From positions 1 through 64,000 of the forward strand of contig JAYKXP010000154.1 of NCBI GenBank assembly GCA_037176845.1: DNA of 64,000 bases. The letters are read 5' to 3'. The translations under genes and the position numbers were made by a program. The DNA is from Paramarasmius palmivorus. Taxonomy: Eukaryota; Basidiomycota; Agaricomycetes; Agaricales; Marasmiaceae. The notes beneath the pieces were generated by a model. That model saw nothing but the letters and a program-made list of their open reading frames with translations, did no database searches and had not been told where the DNA came from. Shown here in pieces: positions 43,346 through 54,605 of the stretch. The stretch's first letter is position 1; each line of letters opens with the position of its first letter.

Positions 43346-44838
43346 TCATCCCGCGAAGTCGATTATAGAGTCGGAATAATCTTCCACTCGAATGTTGAGC
43401 TCCCCTTGAGCCGTTCCATATCTGTATCCGTGTGTGATAAACTTGCCTTCAGGGATCTCCCAAGAAAAGTACTCCAAATTGTCTAGAACCGTCTTGGTCA
43501 TGGGATATAGCCCCCGTTCAAGTCCCTTTCGCAGCCACGTCCCGGATGGTGCGTCAAATGTCAGAATGTGTGCCGATATTGGACCAGGAACCCAGGAATC
43601 TATTGTAAGCCGCGTCCATCTCGTCCATCTTGCGCCAACTGCAACGAAGATTAAGTAAAAAAAATTCACACACTAGAAATGTAAGTACTTGCAAGGTATC
43701 TGACATATCTCTAACTTCGGAAACAGCTGACCCAAGGAACACACTGTATCATATTCCTCTTGGCTGAAAGGGCGTCCGTGGTAATGGCTAGACATGGCTC
43801 CCTTTTTCACATAGGATTCGAATACACGCATGCTCGGAAATCGCTTCAAAGCTCTGATAATCTGGTTGCATTCTATGTCCAAGCAAATCATCAAAAAGGC
43901 CAATTCCAGCGAACAAGGCACTCACGGCGCTGATCGAGTGAACTACCCAAGAATGCGCGTTACTGGCAATGGAGAGCCGCTCTAAGCTCTCCATCATAGG
44001 GGAGACGTTCTCCATCAACTCAAAATCGCCGATAACCGTTGCTGCTGCATCGAGATGGAGGTTTTCACAATCCTTCTCGATCAAGGCAGTGACCGTGCAG
44101 CGTTATGAGTAGCTTCAATCCTCGGCGACCACATCACGTTGATTTCAGCCACATTGGGAATGGCGGAGGCCGCTAGAAACGTAGCGACAATTTCTGCGGA
44201 TAGATCGAGTTTCCGAAGAAATGGAAGATCGAATGTAGGTAAACGATATGATTCGGTTCCCGGAACCAACAAGTGAAGTCCAAGCTCGACTAGACCAAGC
44301 TGGTGTCGAGCAATAAAATCAACAACATTATCGTCGATAGGTAAGTTGAGCACGAGATTGGCGAGTCGAGGAATAGTGCATTGACGTAGCATTGTACCGA
44401 AGTCGGTACAAAGCGCGGCAGTATCCAGGCTCCATACCACAGGAGCTATCCCAAGCTCGTAGAGGTTGCTCGTTCGACTAAGGACTTTTGGTAATAGCTC
44501 TAGGCACTCAGTGACCGCAGCCCCGCATGGAGGAATAGGAGTGCTGATCACGTAACTAATTAGTATGCAATGGTACAAACCAAAAGCGGGACAACGTACT
44601 GATGTATCGGATGGAAGCATACAACACTTTTCGCGGCAATTTCATTGGTCTGTAGTGTTCTCAAACACTTGATCGCGGAAGGGAATGTAGAGAAGCTCAA
44701 GTTCCGATAGAGATGTGGAGTTGCCACCGCATTGAATGATTTGGAAACAGTGCAGGTATTGTACAGCGCGGGTATTGAGGTAAGAATGCAGATCCTATCC
44801 CAGATTTCAAATGGTACGGCGATTGGCGCAGTTGACAT
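43346..44838 (-). CDS. F-box protein with leucine-rich repeat-like body
   Basis: The N-terminus MSTAPIAVPFEIWDRICILT...VSKSFNAVATPHLYRNL is an F-box, the Skp1-binding part of SCF ubiquitin ligases, followed by irregular leucine-rich segments (IPRLANLVLNLPI, LPFLRKLDLS, LERLSIASNAHSW, FPKLEICQIP). An intron at 44556-44599 is clear, and others near 43680-43730 and 43920 are likely. Around 44084 the frame moves by one base between HNAAR and ALIEKDCENLHL. The protein ends at 43346. Substrate unknown; mushroom genomes hold many such genes. Confidence 0.75.
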
Positions 44839-45423
44839 GATGCTTTAGGGTATGTATGCTATGGTAGTTTGGTAAGGTCAATAGTGGAAAATATCTCTTG
44901 TCCATAGGCCGAACGCACCTCAGTGTAAAGGATGGAGTACTTACGGAGCCGATGGAAGTCGATGGTCAAGATAAGAAAATTATGGCATCCGTCATTGTTA
45001 CACGCGGCACTTGCCGATATTTCTAGAGAACGTGACCTGCTATGCAGGTGTTCACTCCCTGCGAGAGTGTGTCCAAGTTCCATTTTGTGTGCTCCCGTAA
45101 CATCGTTGCGATGAATGTAGCGATGTGCAAGACCATCGCCATATACAATGGCGAGAAAGCGCGAGAAGAAATTTCCATATTGACGTCGATGACGCTACAG
45201 TGACGGCAAATATTGATGTCAGTGTCACGTGAGCACAAGGCCTTTTCACCTCGATTCTTTCGAACCATATCTCATCTACAGTTTCCCGTCCAACGGAAAA
45301 GTTCAGGATTGACTTCTCGTCCCTCCTTGCTTCTGCAAGACTTGGTACTGCGAGATACAAAAAGATTTATTTCTGGGTAACATCAATTTTGCCGTCACTG
45401 TACATACAGTATCGTCACGGGAC
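44839..45423. other. intergenic between divergent genes
   Basis: Separates the F-box gene (-) and SRA gene (+), so it should hold two promoters, but no clear TATA box is visible. Minus-strand ORFs up to 102 codons have no domain. Confidence 0.5.
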
Positions 45424-46334
45424 ATGACCTCCTGCAAACCGTCCTCAGCGATGGCGATCACATCACATCCAAGGTAAAAAGTTCTTAGATTTGTTGTAAT
45501 CCTCGATATAACGAGTCTTTTCTTTCAACGTAGCAAACGCGAATATCAATATGGAGCCCTAGCTCATTGCCCTGTGGGAACACATTTCAACACTCGTGAA
45601 GAGATGACCGCTGCCATGGTTCATGGACCAACAACTGCCGGAATTCATGGAAGTAATAAATGGGGCGCATAATCTGTCGTTTTGTGAGCTTAATCTTTCA
45701 TAGAAAACAAGTTAGGGAGCTAAAGATATATGCAGGTCTGGTGGATACGAAGATGACATAGATGAAGGAATAGAATTGTCAGTGGATTGTAGTCATTCAA
45801 GGTCTTTAGAAATTCGACTCATTATATTAAACTTGAACAGCACTTATACTGGCGAAGGTCCGCGTGTCACTTCGTCATAGCATGCTTGCGTATCAAACTT
45901 CCTTACAGGCGGACGAAAGAATGGACAGCAGGTTGAACACCAGAGATGGGAGAACAATTCTAATCGTAGTCTCAAAGTACGTGTCAGATATCCCTTATAA
46001 CCGCCTTTCTTTGAAACGTATTTCAATGTCAGAGGTCGGCAGAAGGTATGTGTCGCCCTGTGCGCGTCTTTCGAGGGTATGTTCCAGGTTCGCCATACGC
46101 GCCTGAGTCAGGGTACGCTTCTCTTTTGGGATTGTGCGTGCACCCAGCTAATAGTTTCAGGTATCGGTACGACGGGCTTTATCAAGACATCAAGGTGGTT
46201 CTGGCCTGCTCAGATGTGTCTTATTGGGCTAACTTGAAAAGGTATGGACAGAGACTGGAAAATCTGGGTTCAAAATGTGCAGGGCACGATTTAGGGTACG
46301 TCTTCTTAACTGTTTATCCCTAGGGTATATTTAA
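45424..46334 (+). pseudogene. SRA-YDG domain protein with in-frame stop
   Basis: SRA-YDG domains bind hemimethylated or methylated CpG by base flipping and link DNA methylation to chromatin. Joining seven exons over 48-60 nt introns gives KREYQYGALAHCPVGTHFNT, VHGPTTAGIHGSNKWGA, SVVLSGGYEDDIDEGIEF, TYTGEGPRGRKNGQQVEHQR, WENNSNRSLK, RPVRVFRGYVPGSPYAPESG, YRYDGLYQDIK and VWTETGKSGFKMCRARF: nearly the whole domain. The single defect is TAA at 45670-45672, exactly where the family has Tyr in GAYS. Introns 45684-45735 and about 46193-46241 are well supported. Length is that of a stand-alone SRA protein with no RING or SET visible. Real loss or a base error. Confidence 0.82.
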
Positions 46335-46989
46335 TCCAAACAAAAGAGCTCCACCCGACACGCTTGTCTGGCGATCGCCCGGGCAAGCAGCCACCGTACA
46401 TAGACGTCACAAGGCTATCGAGAATGTCCAGCAAAGCCTCGATGGCCCGGTCGGTAGGTAGCTCAAGATAAAGATTCGATTTAGTCCATTGACAATCGAT
46501 CATTGCTTTGGGAAGCGCTGGCCGGGTGGATGCAACAACGCGCAGAGTCAGCTGTAATCAAACCCGATTCCGACCCTGAATAACGAATTTATTGCTATTG
46601 CTATTAACGCATTGCCGCCTACATCAGAATCTGTCCCTGAGCCAATCAAACGCGATCCGACATGCACTCTTCCAGATGGAATGGACGCAAACGCCCAAGC
46701 AAGAGGAAGATCGAAGTTGCAGGGAATGAAAAGGATTTCTAAGACTCGATGAATGCAGGTTACAGGAAAGATCTCTGTATGTAGTATGTATCTGAAAATT
46801 TTCGGTCATCTGTCATTCATGCTACGCGAATCGCGAATCGGGATCGGCGCTTCCCTGATTCAGTCGCGCTGCAAGATAGCACGTGTCAAAGTGTTACTTG
46901 TGTGACATCTGCTTCTTTCACAGTGACTACGACCATCAAATTCCCCCAGCGTTCTGAAGAGGCAACCTCAAAGGTTCTTCAAAAGCGAC
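46335..46989. other. intergenic
   Basis: No supported gene; it probably contains the promoter of the RRM gene, but no motif stands out. Confidence 0.55.
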
Positions 46990-48085
46990 ATGGATTCTGG
47001 TATGTTTTCGACTATCGACTTCATCAATGTATTCGACCTTTCCAACCATTCAACCTGCCACCACTTGATGCAACTTTGTCCAACTAAAAAGTTGTCGTGT
47101 TCTTGTTCGGATGCAACTTCATCCCTTTTTTTCAATCTCACCATTTCGGCACCATGTATCTGAACATCAACTGTTTCTGCACCCCTCATTTCCACAGTTG
47201 CGATATCGATTCCTACATCGGAGATCTCTATACCAGGAGTGAATGACAAAGCGTTGACGCGGAGAAAGACCAGCAGAAGTCGTAGTCCGATTGGAAGAGG
47301 TCGAGATGTCGATTGCGGTGACAGACGGTGCGTACTTCTTTCCATAACGCATCTCGCTGCATTGACTAGGAGCCTATAGTATCGACAGCAGTCGTAATTC
47401 TGGAAAGAACTTGCACGTCAAAGGGCTCAGTCGTCGGGTTGACAACAGAGATTTAGAAGAAGCGTTTGCCAAGATTGGAAGGGTACGAGTGTAACTCACC
47501 TGTCAGCACAACGTTTTTCACATGGTTCTAGGTCCAAAAAGCTCAAGTGATGTTTGACCCTCACACTCGTGATTCTCGTGGATTCGGATTCGTGACCATG
47601 GAGTCTCCAGAGGAAGCTGAAGCAGCGATTACTGCTTTGAATGCCACTGAGTTGTTTGGGAAGGTCATCACGGTCGAGAAGGTCCATTCATGACATCATA
47701 CCACTTTCATCTCTGATACATCTCCAGGCACGGCGTAGTCGCGCCAGGACACCTACCCCCGGACAGTATTGTGGACCTCCAAGGAAAAACGAATTGCGTA
47801 CGTCATACTTCCCATGCATCTTGTTCAGAACCACTCATGGATACTTGTTGATCAGGTGACCGCCCTTACGATCCCCGTCCGTACGATAGTCGTTATGCTA
47901 GCGACTGGGACCGGGATGGCTATCGGGGGGCCAGAAGTTGGCGCGAAGAGGAAGATAGAAGGCGAAGTCGTGATCGAGACCGCGATTACTATCGAGGCCG
48001 AGACTACGATTATCGAAGGGATAGAGATGGTCGTGATCGCGACCACAGTCGCGATTCATATAATTACCGAGAGCGGAGGTACTAG
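46990..48085 (+). CDS. RRM protein, transformer-2-like splicing factor
   Basis: RNA-binding protein with one RRM and an Arg/Asp/Ser-rich tail, resembling Tra2-type and SR-related splicing regulators in the nucleus. A short first exon (MDSG) is followed by a long 237-nt intron (47000-47236) and an RS segment (TRRKTSRSRSPIGRGRD). The RRM begins KNLHVKGLSRRVDNRDLEEA, contains RNP1 RGFGFVTM and ends with ALNATELFGKVITVEK. The tail reads GARSWREEDRRRSRDRDRDY and ends RDSYNYRERRY. The frame across the exons near 47690-47860 was chosen for continuity. The long first intron in a gene of this type is often a site of regulation, but that is speculation here. Confidence 0.82.
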
Positions 48086-48609
48086 AGCATAATCGTCGCT
48101 CATCTTGATACCCCACGCCTTTCTTGACATTTTCTTGTTGACTTGTTGAACTACAGGCATTTATACCTTGTACAGATCAAAGCTAATGTATCGCACACTC
48201 AGTTAACTCTGCAAAATACCGCATTCACCTGCAATTATGCCTAAGTTTCCCATCCCCAGTCAGTATGTACGGATGGCCGTTCCGCTAACGCACCACGGTA
48301 TTTGATGGGTTGGGCTTCGGTGCACCATGCATTCTACGCCACTGACTTTTGCAGTATAGTTTATCAATATCTGGTTTCCGTCTTGAAACAATGAACACTC
48401 GCAACAGTCGTTCAACATCAAGGTAAGACATTATGGTATAAATTTCTAACTGATTTGATTCTTCTTTCCTTACCATTGATATCAACACTTCAGTGCGCTC
48501 GACAGGCCGCTGACTCGGGGCGGTGGAATAACTCAAAGTTGTTACATTCACTCTCAGGTTTCTCGTCAGGCTATGGAACCCGAATGACATATATTCACGG
48601 ATTCGAGGA
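48086..48609. other. intergenic 3' flank
   Basis: A minus ORF 48285-48590 (101 codons) has no recognisable domain. Nothing else seen. Confidence 0.5.
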
Positions 48610-48611
48610 TA

Positions 48612-49094
48612 CTAGAGAGTATTCGTGAGCGTATATACGGAATTTTTCCCGTACAAAACATGCTCCACTTTGTATATCCGGAGAATTTTTCAGTCCACAA
48701 GCTGTAGAAATTGTAGAACATTTGTCGTATATACAACTTACAAGCATCTTTGTACGATGTTTTAGCTCCGTTACGTACCTTGTCCTCCATGCAGTTTTCT
48801 CGGTGCGATTCCCTTCCTCTCTCAACTTGCCTAAGTTGCCTTACCTCACACTCCCACCAATGATTTTTTGGGCGAAGCCTGAGGCCTAGGGTACGGAGGT
48901 TGAAGAGGACAATGAGTGAGGATGACGCACGTTGCACCTGGCATGCCTTACGCAACGTCTTTTCTTGGGTCAGGTACATAGCGCGTCGTAAAATTTACAG
49001 GAAATATGAAGCCCCACTTTGGGAAATTTGCGTGAAGAACTAAGTCAGATTTGTATGTACGGAAACTGTATATACGCCCACGAATACTCTCTAC
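48612..49094. mobile_element. TA-flanked MITE with ~28-bp inverted repeats
   Basis: The left end (from 48612, TAGAGAGTATTCGTGAGCG... at 48613) and the right end (reverse strand from 49094, TAGAGAGTATTCGTGGGCG...) match at 26 or more of 28 positions, then more loosely for another 20. Both ends are flanked by TA (48610-48611, 49095-49096), the target of Tc1/mariner and pogo elements. The interior (minus ORF of up to 137 codons) shows no transposase motif, so it is probably non-autonomous. Confidence 0.75.
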
Positions 49095-49210
49095 TACAGG
49101 CTCCACTTTAACCATCATATCCATCAGTACGACATGGCATTGATTTGAAACATGTATCTGTTCATCATGATCAACGACTGCCGGGAATCTGACTCACGCG
49201 CTGCAAGAAC

Positions 49211-49217
49211 TATAAAG
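49211..49217 (+). promoter_or_regulatory. TATA-like box upstream of single-TM protein
   Basis: TATAAAG about 145 bp before the ATG at 49358; an acceptor-like ACATCAG directly before that ATG suggests a 5' UTR intron. Confidence 0.4.
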
Positions 49218-49357
49218 CCTCATTCCGTTCGACGCCTTTTCCGTGAGCTCAATAAGATATCCACAAGTTCAAGATATTCGAGGTTGTGAGTCTTCCAGTC
49301 ATTCACTTTTTGTTTTTCGTATTTCTGACTAAACAAATTTTCGCGACAAAACATCAG

Positions 49358-49999
49358 ATGAATTACTTCGAGTTCATACCAGTCGGTCTCCTTGCTCTAT
49401 TCTGTTTCTGCCTTGTTGCCATGGTTGCTATTGGATATTGTATTCGGCGATCGGGGAGTAATTCTATTCAAGGACTACTTAAGCTTCCCCGATGTACGTC
49501 TCACAGTCTACTTCCCTTCGTGAATTATACAATCAGTGACTGAACAAAAAGCTTAGTAGGCACGACCAGTTCGACCTCTCACTCACAACTCCTTCTTTCA
49601 CGATCTTCGTATGATTCGCTATCGACCAAAAGTCAGGATCGACTCAGAATTTCACCGCCCTCTTCACCCAAACCGCATCATCCATTGTCCACACCTGCAT
49701 CCAGTGAATTGTCGGTGTCGGCATTGGCATCGCTGTCATTTTACTCACAGTATTTCGCCATTCCGCCAGGATCACAGCGCCCGACACAGTCAGTAATCAG
49801 TAGCACAAGTACTACAACCAACGGCAACGCTCGGCCATTATCAACGCGGCCCTCATCGGCCTCAAGTTACACAGTCACAACGCTACCCGAATATCAGTCT
49901 CGGGCCTCATCGCGAACAGCTTCTACGCGTCCGCCCCCGAGATACTGGGAAGCACGCCCACTACCTCCACCACCATCAGCCTGGAGCATGAATCGGTAG
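49358..49999 (+). CDS. single-TM protein with conserved Pro-rich C-terminus (copy 1)
   Basis: MNYFEFIPVGLLALFCFCLV and the following IGYC form one TM helix at the very N-terminus, then RRSGSNS. One intron (49494-49556) leads to a long cytoplasmic Ser/Thr-rich tail (SSTSHSQLLLSRSSYDSLST...). The end carries YTVTTLPEYQSRASSRT, then RPPPRYWEARPLPPPPSAW and NR, with PPxY-like and poly-Pro elements. The same C-terminal layout recurs in the neighbour at 50887-51634. There is no extracellular domain, so it is not a receptor by itself; it could be a membrane scaffold for SH3 or WW proteins. Function unknown. Confidence 0.68.
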
Positions 50000-50886
50000 G
50001 AAGAAAGCTCGGTCTGATGAACCCGTGTCATATGTACATATTCCGACAGAAATCGAAATTGATGTATACTCACCCATGCTGTGTACCATAGGTAAGAACC
50101 CGCGAAAGATTTGGTCCACATGGTCTCCCGAGGTCTAATTTAGGATCATTACGGTGATGTCACATTCCTTCCGTACTCAAGTATTCCTCTAATGCAAAGT
50201 TTGGGCAATCGGGGACCTGGATGCTTTCTGGATGCTGTCTGTGCCTTGTTCAGTCAAGCTTTAGTAAACCATGCAATGGGCATACAGAAGGCTCGCTGTA
50301 TGCACTTAATGCTCCGAGATTGATAGGGGAATCGGAAGAAGCAGATATTAGATGGCATCTGCCATATCAACTAATACGTCTTAAGTTTGTCCACCTTCGG
50401 AACGTGGGTAGTAGCTTTATGGTCTAGACTTTGAATTTCCGACATTTGTTAAATTCATGTCCACGTTTGTATACTACTAAGCTTGCCGTTCCTCTGGTAA
50501 ATACACTATATTCTCTGTAATTATTCTTCTCTCAGTCTCAGTCTCCAACAAAGAAGGTGGATAGGCAGTGTTCAGTTTGACTTTTATCGACCAATAGGAA
50601 GCTTCAATCAGGGATGTATGATCTCTACCGCAATGAGAGTTCTTTACGCACTGTTCAACGTTCATCAGTGGCGTCACTGCTGCCGCCGCCTCCCGGCCGC
50701 CGCCCGAGAGCCGCGGAAGAAGCGTCTCCTGAGACCACGAAGATTCTTGACCATTAACATCCACACTGGGAACATCTAACAGCTGCCCGGGCAGTGTATT
50801 CGACAGCGGAAATGAGGAACCAGTCTAGTAAGTTGTCCGCTACCGTATACAAGTTATTAAACAACTTAGTATAGCAGCAGTCTACC
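50000..50886. other. intergenic between paralogues
   Basis: No supported gene; the minus ORF 50477-50764 lacks recognisable features. Confidence 0.5.
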
Positions 50887-51634
50887 ATGAATTGTTACAT
50901 AAATTACAACGCCGCGGTTTTGACCTTGATACTAAGGCGGAAATTCTTCTCGTTGCATTAGCTGGTGGCGTCATGGGACTTGTGGTAGTCACTGCTATTG
51001 GTTATTATTGGGCGAAGACTCTTGCCGCAAGGAAGCAGTCTCAGCGCCAAGTCGCACTTGCTCGGAGTACCAAAGTTGTCTTCAGGCTTTCGCGGCAGTG
51101 AACGCTAATATCCAGTTTTTACAGCTCGAATTCGTTCAAGAGTCAAAGTCCCAAAGTTCTTTGAAAATGCCATCGCACGGTTTTCGATTGGTTCACGGAA
51201 TCTCGCTATCAGGACTCGGACTGCCAGGAACACTAATCGAAATCGGTACGATATCGAGCCTGAGGATGGATACATAAATGCACACTCAACATCCCACACA
51301 GAATCAAGAACATCCCAGTATCATACCGAACAAAATTCCACGATTTCTTTGCCGCTATCTGCATCAGGTTCTGCTCCAGTGAACACACAGCCCATCATCT
51401 CAAGCTATATCAGAGTCACCGAGAACCCCGTCGCATTCGTCACGCCACACCCATAGCGATACTGTCCGGCATCCATCGGCATCCACATATAAGATTACAA
51501 CATTGCCGGAATATCGAGCGCCTTCGAGAAGTAGTAATGATTCCCGATCTCCACCAATGTACCGGCAAGCGCGTCCTCTGCCTCTTCCGCCGTCGGCATG
51601 GAACACCAATCGGCACGCAGGTAGGGAAGTCTAG
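50887..51634 (+). pseudogene. single-TM protein paralogue (copy 2), frame broken
   Basis: A TM segment AEILLVALAGGVMGLVVVTA and IGYYWAKTL is followed by a Ser-rich tail and a C-terminus closely matching copy 1: YKITTLPEYRAPSRSS, then SRSPPMYRQARPLPLPPSAW and NTNR. The TM frame and the C-terminal frame differ, with a one-base change near 51385-51400 and an unclear start. Diverged tandem duplicate of 49358-49999. Confidence 0.6.
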
Positions 51635-51768
51635 AGAATGCGGCGTATCATGAGAAATAGCGATAAGTACGAGAGGAATAGAGATCTAATTTGACAGCCG
51701 GACAGCAGCCAGAGAGCCAATACAGCCCTGTGAAATGTACAACGTAGTTTGGCATCGTTAAGATGCAG

Positions 51769-51846
51769 TCCAATGTGGTGTAGTGGCTAACATTGCTGTC
51801 TTTCATAAGTCCACAGCAGCCCGGGGTTCGATTCCCCGCATTGGAA
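51769..51846 (+). tRNA. tRNA-Glu(TTC) with 6-nt intron
   Basis: Acceptor TCCAATG/CATTGGA (perfect), D arm GTGT...ACAT, anticodon stem GCTGT/ACAGC, anticodon TTC at 51802-51804, intron about 51806-51811 (TAAGTC), T arm CGGGG-TTCGATT-CCCCG. Followed by TTTTT at 51847-51851. Confidence 0.94.
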
Positions 51847-51851
51847 TTTTT
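51847..51851 (+). terminator. Pol III terminator of tRNA-Glu
   Basis: Five T directly after the tRNA. Confidence 0.75.
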
Positions 51852-51936
51852 CCACGCGACCATTAGCCGATCGGGCTCTTCCGATTAGGTTTTACCTTGG
51901 GCTATGGTTAAGCGTTTCTTTTGAACCCGAACGCCG

Positions 51937-53745
51937 ATGTCGAAACGCGTGGGCTCTTGTTCTCGTTCACCATCTCCTACAACCTCAAGCTCAAAAAGGA
52001 GAAGGATAGACGGAGAAGGGAATCTGAGCTTGGTGTGTCTCTCTTTCTCTCGTAGAAGACAAAATGACCGACTGTTGAAAGGGTTACCCAGACGCGCCTT
52101 CATCTTCAGGATCTGGCTCGATATCGCTGATACATGTAAGCCTATCGCTACAAATACATGGGTTATATCACTGCTGAACTGTATATTCCTTTCAGGGTAC
52201 TTCACTCGCTCCTCCAAATGGCAGACAAACTTCACCCACTCACAATTCTCAGAATTCCCAACGATCCACGACCGATTCGCTCACATGCTCCGTCCGCTCC
52301 AAAAGCACCGAAATCGATCCAGACAAACCCAGCGTCTTATCAGCCATCTTGCAAATCCAATCTCAAATCGCCTCTTTGAGCCAGGGTATCAACGATCTTC
52401 GCGAGGAAGTGACACAGATGAAAGAAGAGGTTCGCGAGGCCCGCTCAGAGTTTAAGGCTCTCTCAGGTAGCGAAGGAAGTACGGTATTGGATGCGTTGAA
52501 GGAGCAGAAACAGGACCTGTCGAGTTTGAAGTTCTCGGTAGACAGCTTTAGGCTCGTGTTGGGAGATTCGTTGGGGAAGTCGAAAACTACTGGTGTTAGC
52601 GATGGTACTAGTACGCAGGAGGAACAGGCGGCTTGGAGGTCATCATTCATGAAGGAAATGATGAACTCGAGGCAGGGGTTTGGGCTGTTCCCTACTGCGA
52701 GCCAGACGTTTGTGCCGACACCTGCGGCGTCCGGTTCGAAAGGACAGGCTCTCACTCGACGACCAACACTGACAAGTCAAAAACAATTCAGAAGGCTACA
52801 AGCACCAGTCAAAGACCTATCTCGACCCTTACTCCCCGTTCTTCGACATCTGCGACCACTACATCCGCCGGCGCCCGTAGTACGTCTCAGGTAGTAACTA
52901 CGGCACCTAGGCGCGTGGAAAAGTCTCTTGCCGGCTCATCTGCTTCAATTGCTTCAGGCATCATACCCTCCGATACCGAGCTACTAATACCTCAACAAAC
53001 CCAACCTGTCACGCCAGCTGTCACGGTCACGTCACTCATAGCGAACAGTTCCACAAGGACTACACGGTCATCCGCATCCACATCTGCCTCTCCCACACCG
53101 CGTAATACACGTTCTTCTACCACCTCCGCCACATCTTCCCAAAAGCTGCCACTCCCCTCCGAATTGACACCTTCGATTTCCGCACCTCTTCTTACCCATA
53201 CGTCATTGCCTGCTTCCTCTACTACTTCGACCCCGCGTCTACACGACCTATGGTCCGCTCCTCCTGCCAAATCATCAATTTCAGTCTCAAACCCAAGCTC
53301 GACAAAGAGGCCAGGCGCCCTGCTCACACACGCGCAAATCTCTGCTACGTCGACGGCAGAAACGTATAACCCCGATAAGAAGCGGCGGCCAAGGCACGTT
53401 ACGGCGTTTGGGTGCAAGGTTCCAGAGGAAGTGGGAGAGGAGTGGGAGTTTGAGCTGCCCGCGTGGATATTGGATGGGTTGGAGGAAGTCAACACGGAAG
53501 TGAACCATGCAGATAGGGCTGATGTTGACTATGCTGGCGATGAGCAAGGCGAAGATATGGCAGATTCGGTAGTGGAAGTAGAAGGGCAGAGGAAGGAGAG
53601 ATACACAGGCCTAGCGGAGAAGATTCGGCTGTATCGGGAGTGGGCAAAGAACAACGATTGTAGTTATTATAGCTATTGGTGGTGGAATACCCGGTTGGAG
53701 GCTGTGGCTCAGGGAGCAAGTGGCGATGCCAGTAGGATGTCGTGA
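51937..53745 (+). CDS. Ser/Thr-rich hypothetical protein with coiled coil
   Basis: Starts MSKRVGSCSRSPSPTTSSSK with KRRR following (a likely nuclear localisation signal). Introns of ~49 nt near 52033-52081 and ~67 nt near 52131-52196 join to SLIHGTSLAPPNGRQ and to a coiled coil (SAILQIQSQIASLSQGINDL then REEVTQMKEEVREARSE). The second half is strongly Ser/Thr/Pro-rich and ends in an acidic, aromatic region (EWEFELPAWILDGLEEV; CSYYSYWWWNTRLEAVA). The frame changes between KGQALTRR and SKTIQKATSTS at about 52730-52800, by either an intron or a single-base error. Family not recognised. Confidence 0.62.
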
Positions 53746-53927
53746 TCAACTAGTTTGGCAGTTTGGTTGTTTCTTGTGCTATCGATGTAATGATCTGTGT
53801 ATAGGCGCTGTTGTGCACTACTATTGAATCTGTGACTACGAACACCAAGATGGTTACTATTAATGGTACGCACTCGGTCTACCTGTAATGATACTGCACC
53901 ATCATTGCAGTTGTTCCATGAATTGCG

Positions 53928-54605
53928 TTGTTACAACAGCAGGTCAATATACGTTTTAAATATGATAAGTCTTTTTCGTCCTCTCGAGCCTCCCAGGATC
54001 GTCGACAGCGCGGAATATGTATAGGTGAGTTACTCGTGGCATCAATCCCATCCCAAGTTACACTGATCAGTATCATTGGAAGAGGAATTGGCGGCGTAAA
54101 CCATTCAGCAATGGACAAGACTATCACGATTACATCGCGCGTAACTGTTCTCAGCACTGCAGTAGAAACGTGAGGCAGAAATGAACTCGATATGGACTAT
54201 TTCTCATATGTGTTACTGATACGATGCTTATGCAGTCCAACGCTATTCACTTCTAATGTGCCACAAGGCGATCACTATTCCATGACAATCAATCCTAGCA
54301 TAATTGTCGGATCTGTGTTGGGAGGTGTTTCGTTTCTGCTAACAATAATTTTACTCTTCTTTGTTCGGCGTTATCGACCACACAGACAAGACCTAGAAAA
54401 GCATACAGGCAGAGTTCAACCAAACCCATACCCTCGCGATATGGTCAAGAGCAATACCAGAAGAACCGGGAAGGTCTCTGGAGGCAATGTCGAAGACGAA
54501 AATGAAAGTAATGGACTGGAAGAGATTGAACGATCGTCGTCTGGTGAATCAGTGGTGAATAGTAGCGCCACAAGCCCTCCTCCAAATTATGACGATGTTG
54601 TATAG
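53928..54605 (+). CDS. single-TM protein, SKG6-like
   Basis: An upstream exon ending VTVLSTAVET joins over an intron 54170-54234 to PTLFTSNVPQGDHYSMT, a TM helix SIIVGSVLGGVSFLLTIILL with FFVRRYR after it, and an acidic Ser/Asn tail ending SPPPNYDDVV. One TM followed by a basic stop and a PPxY-like PPPNY end fits the single-pass sensor/adaptor type common in this group. The extracellular part is short and the start at 53928 is a guess. Confidence 0.5.
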
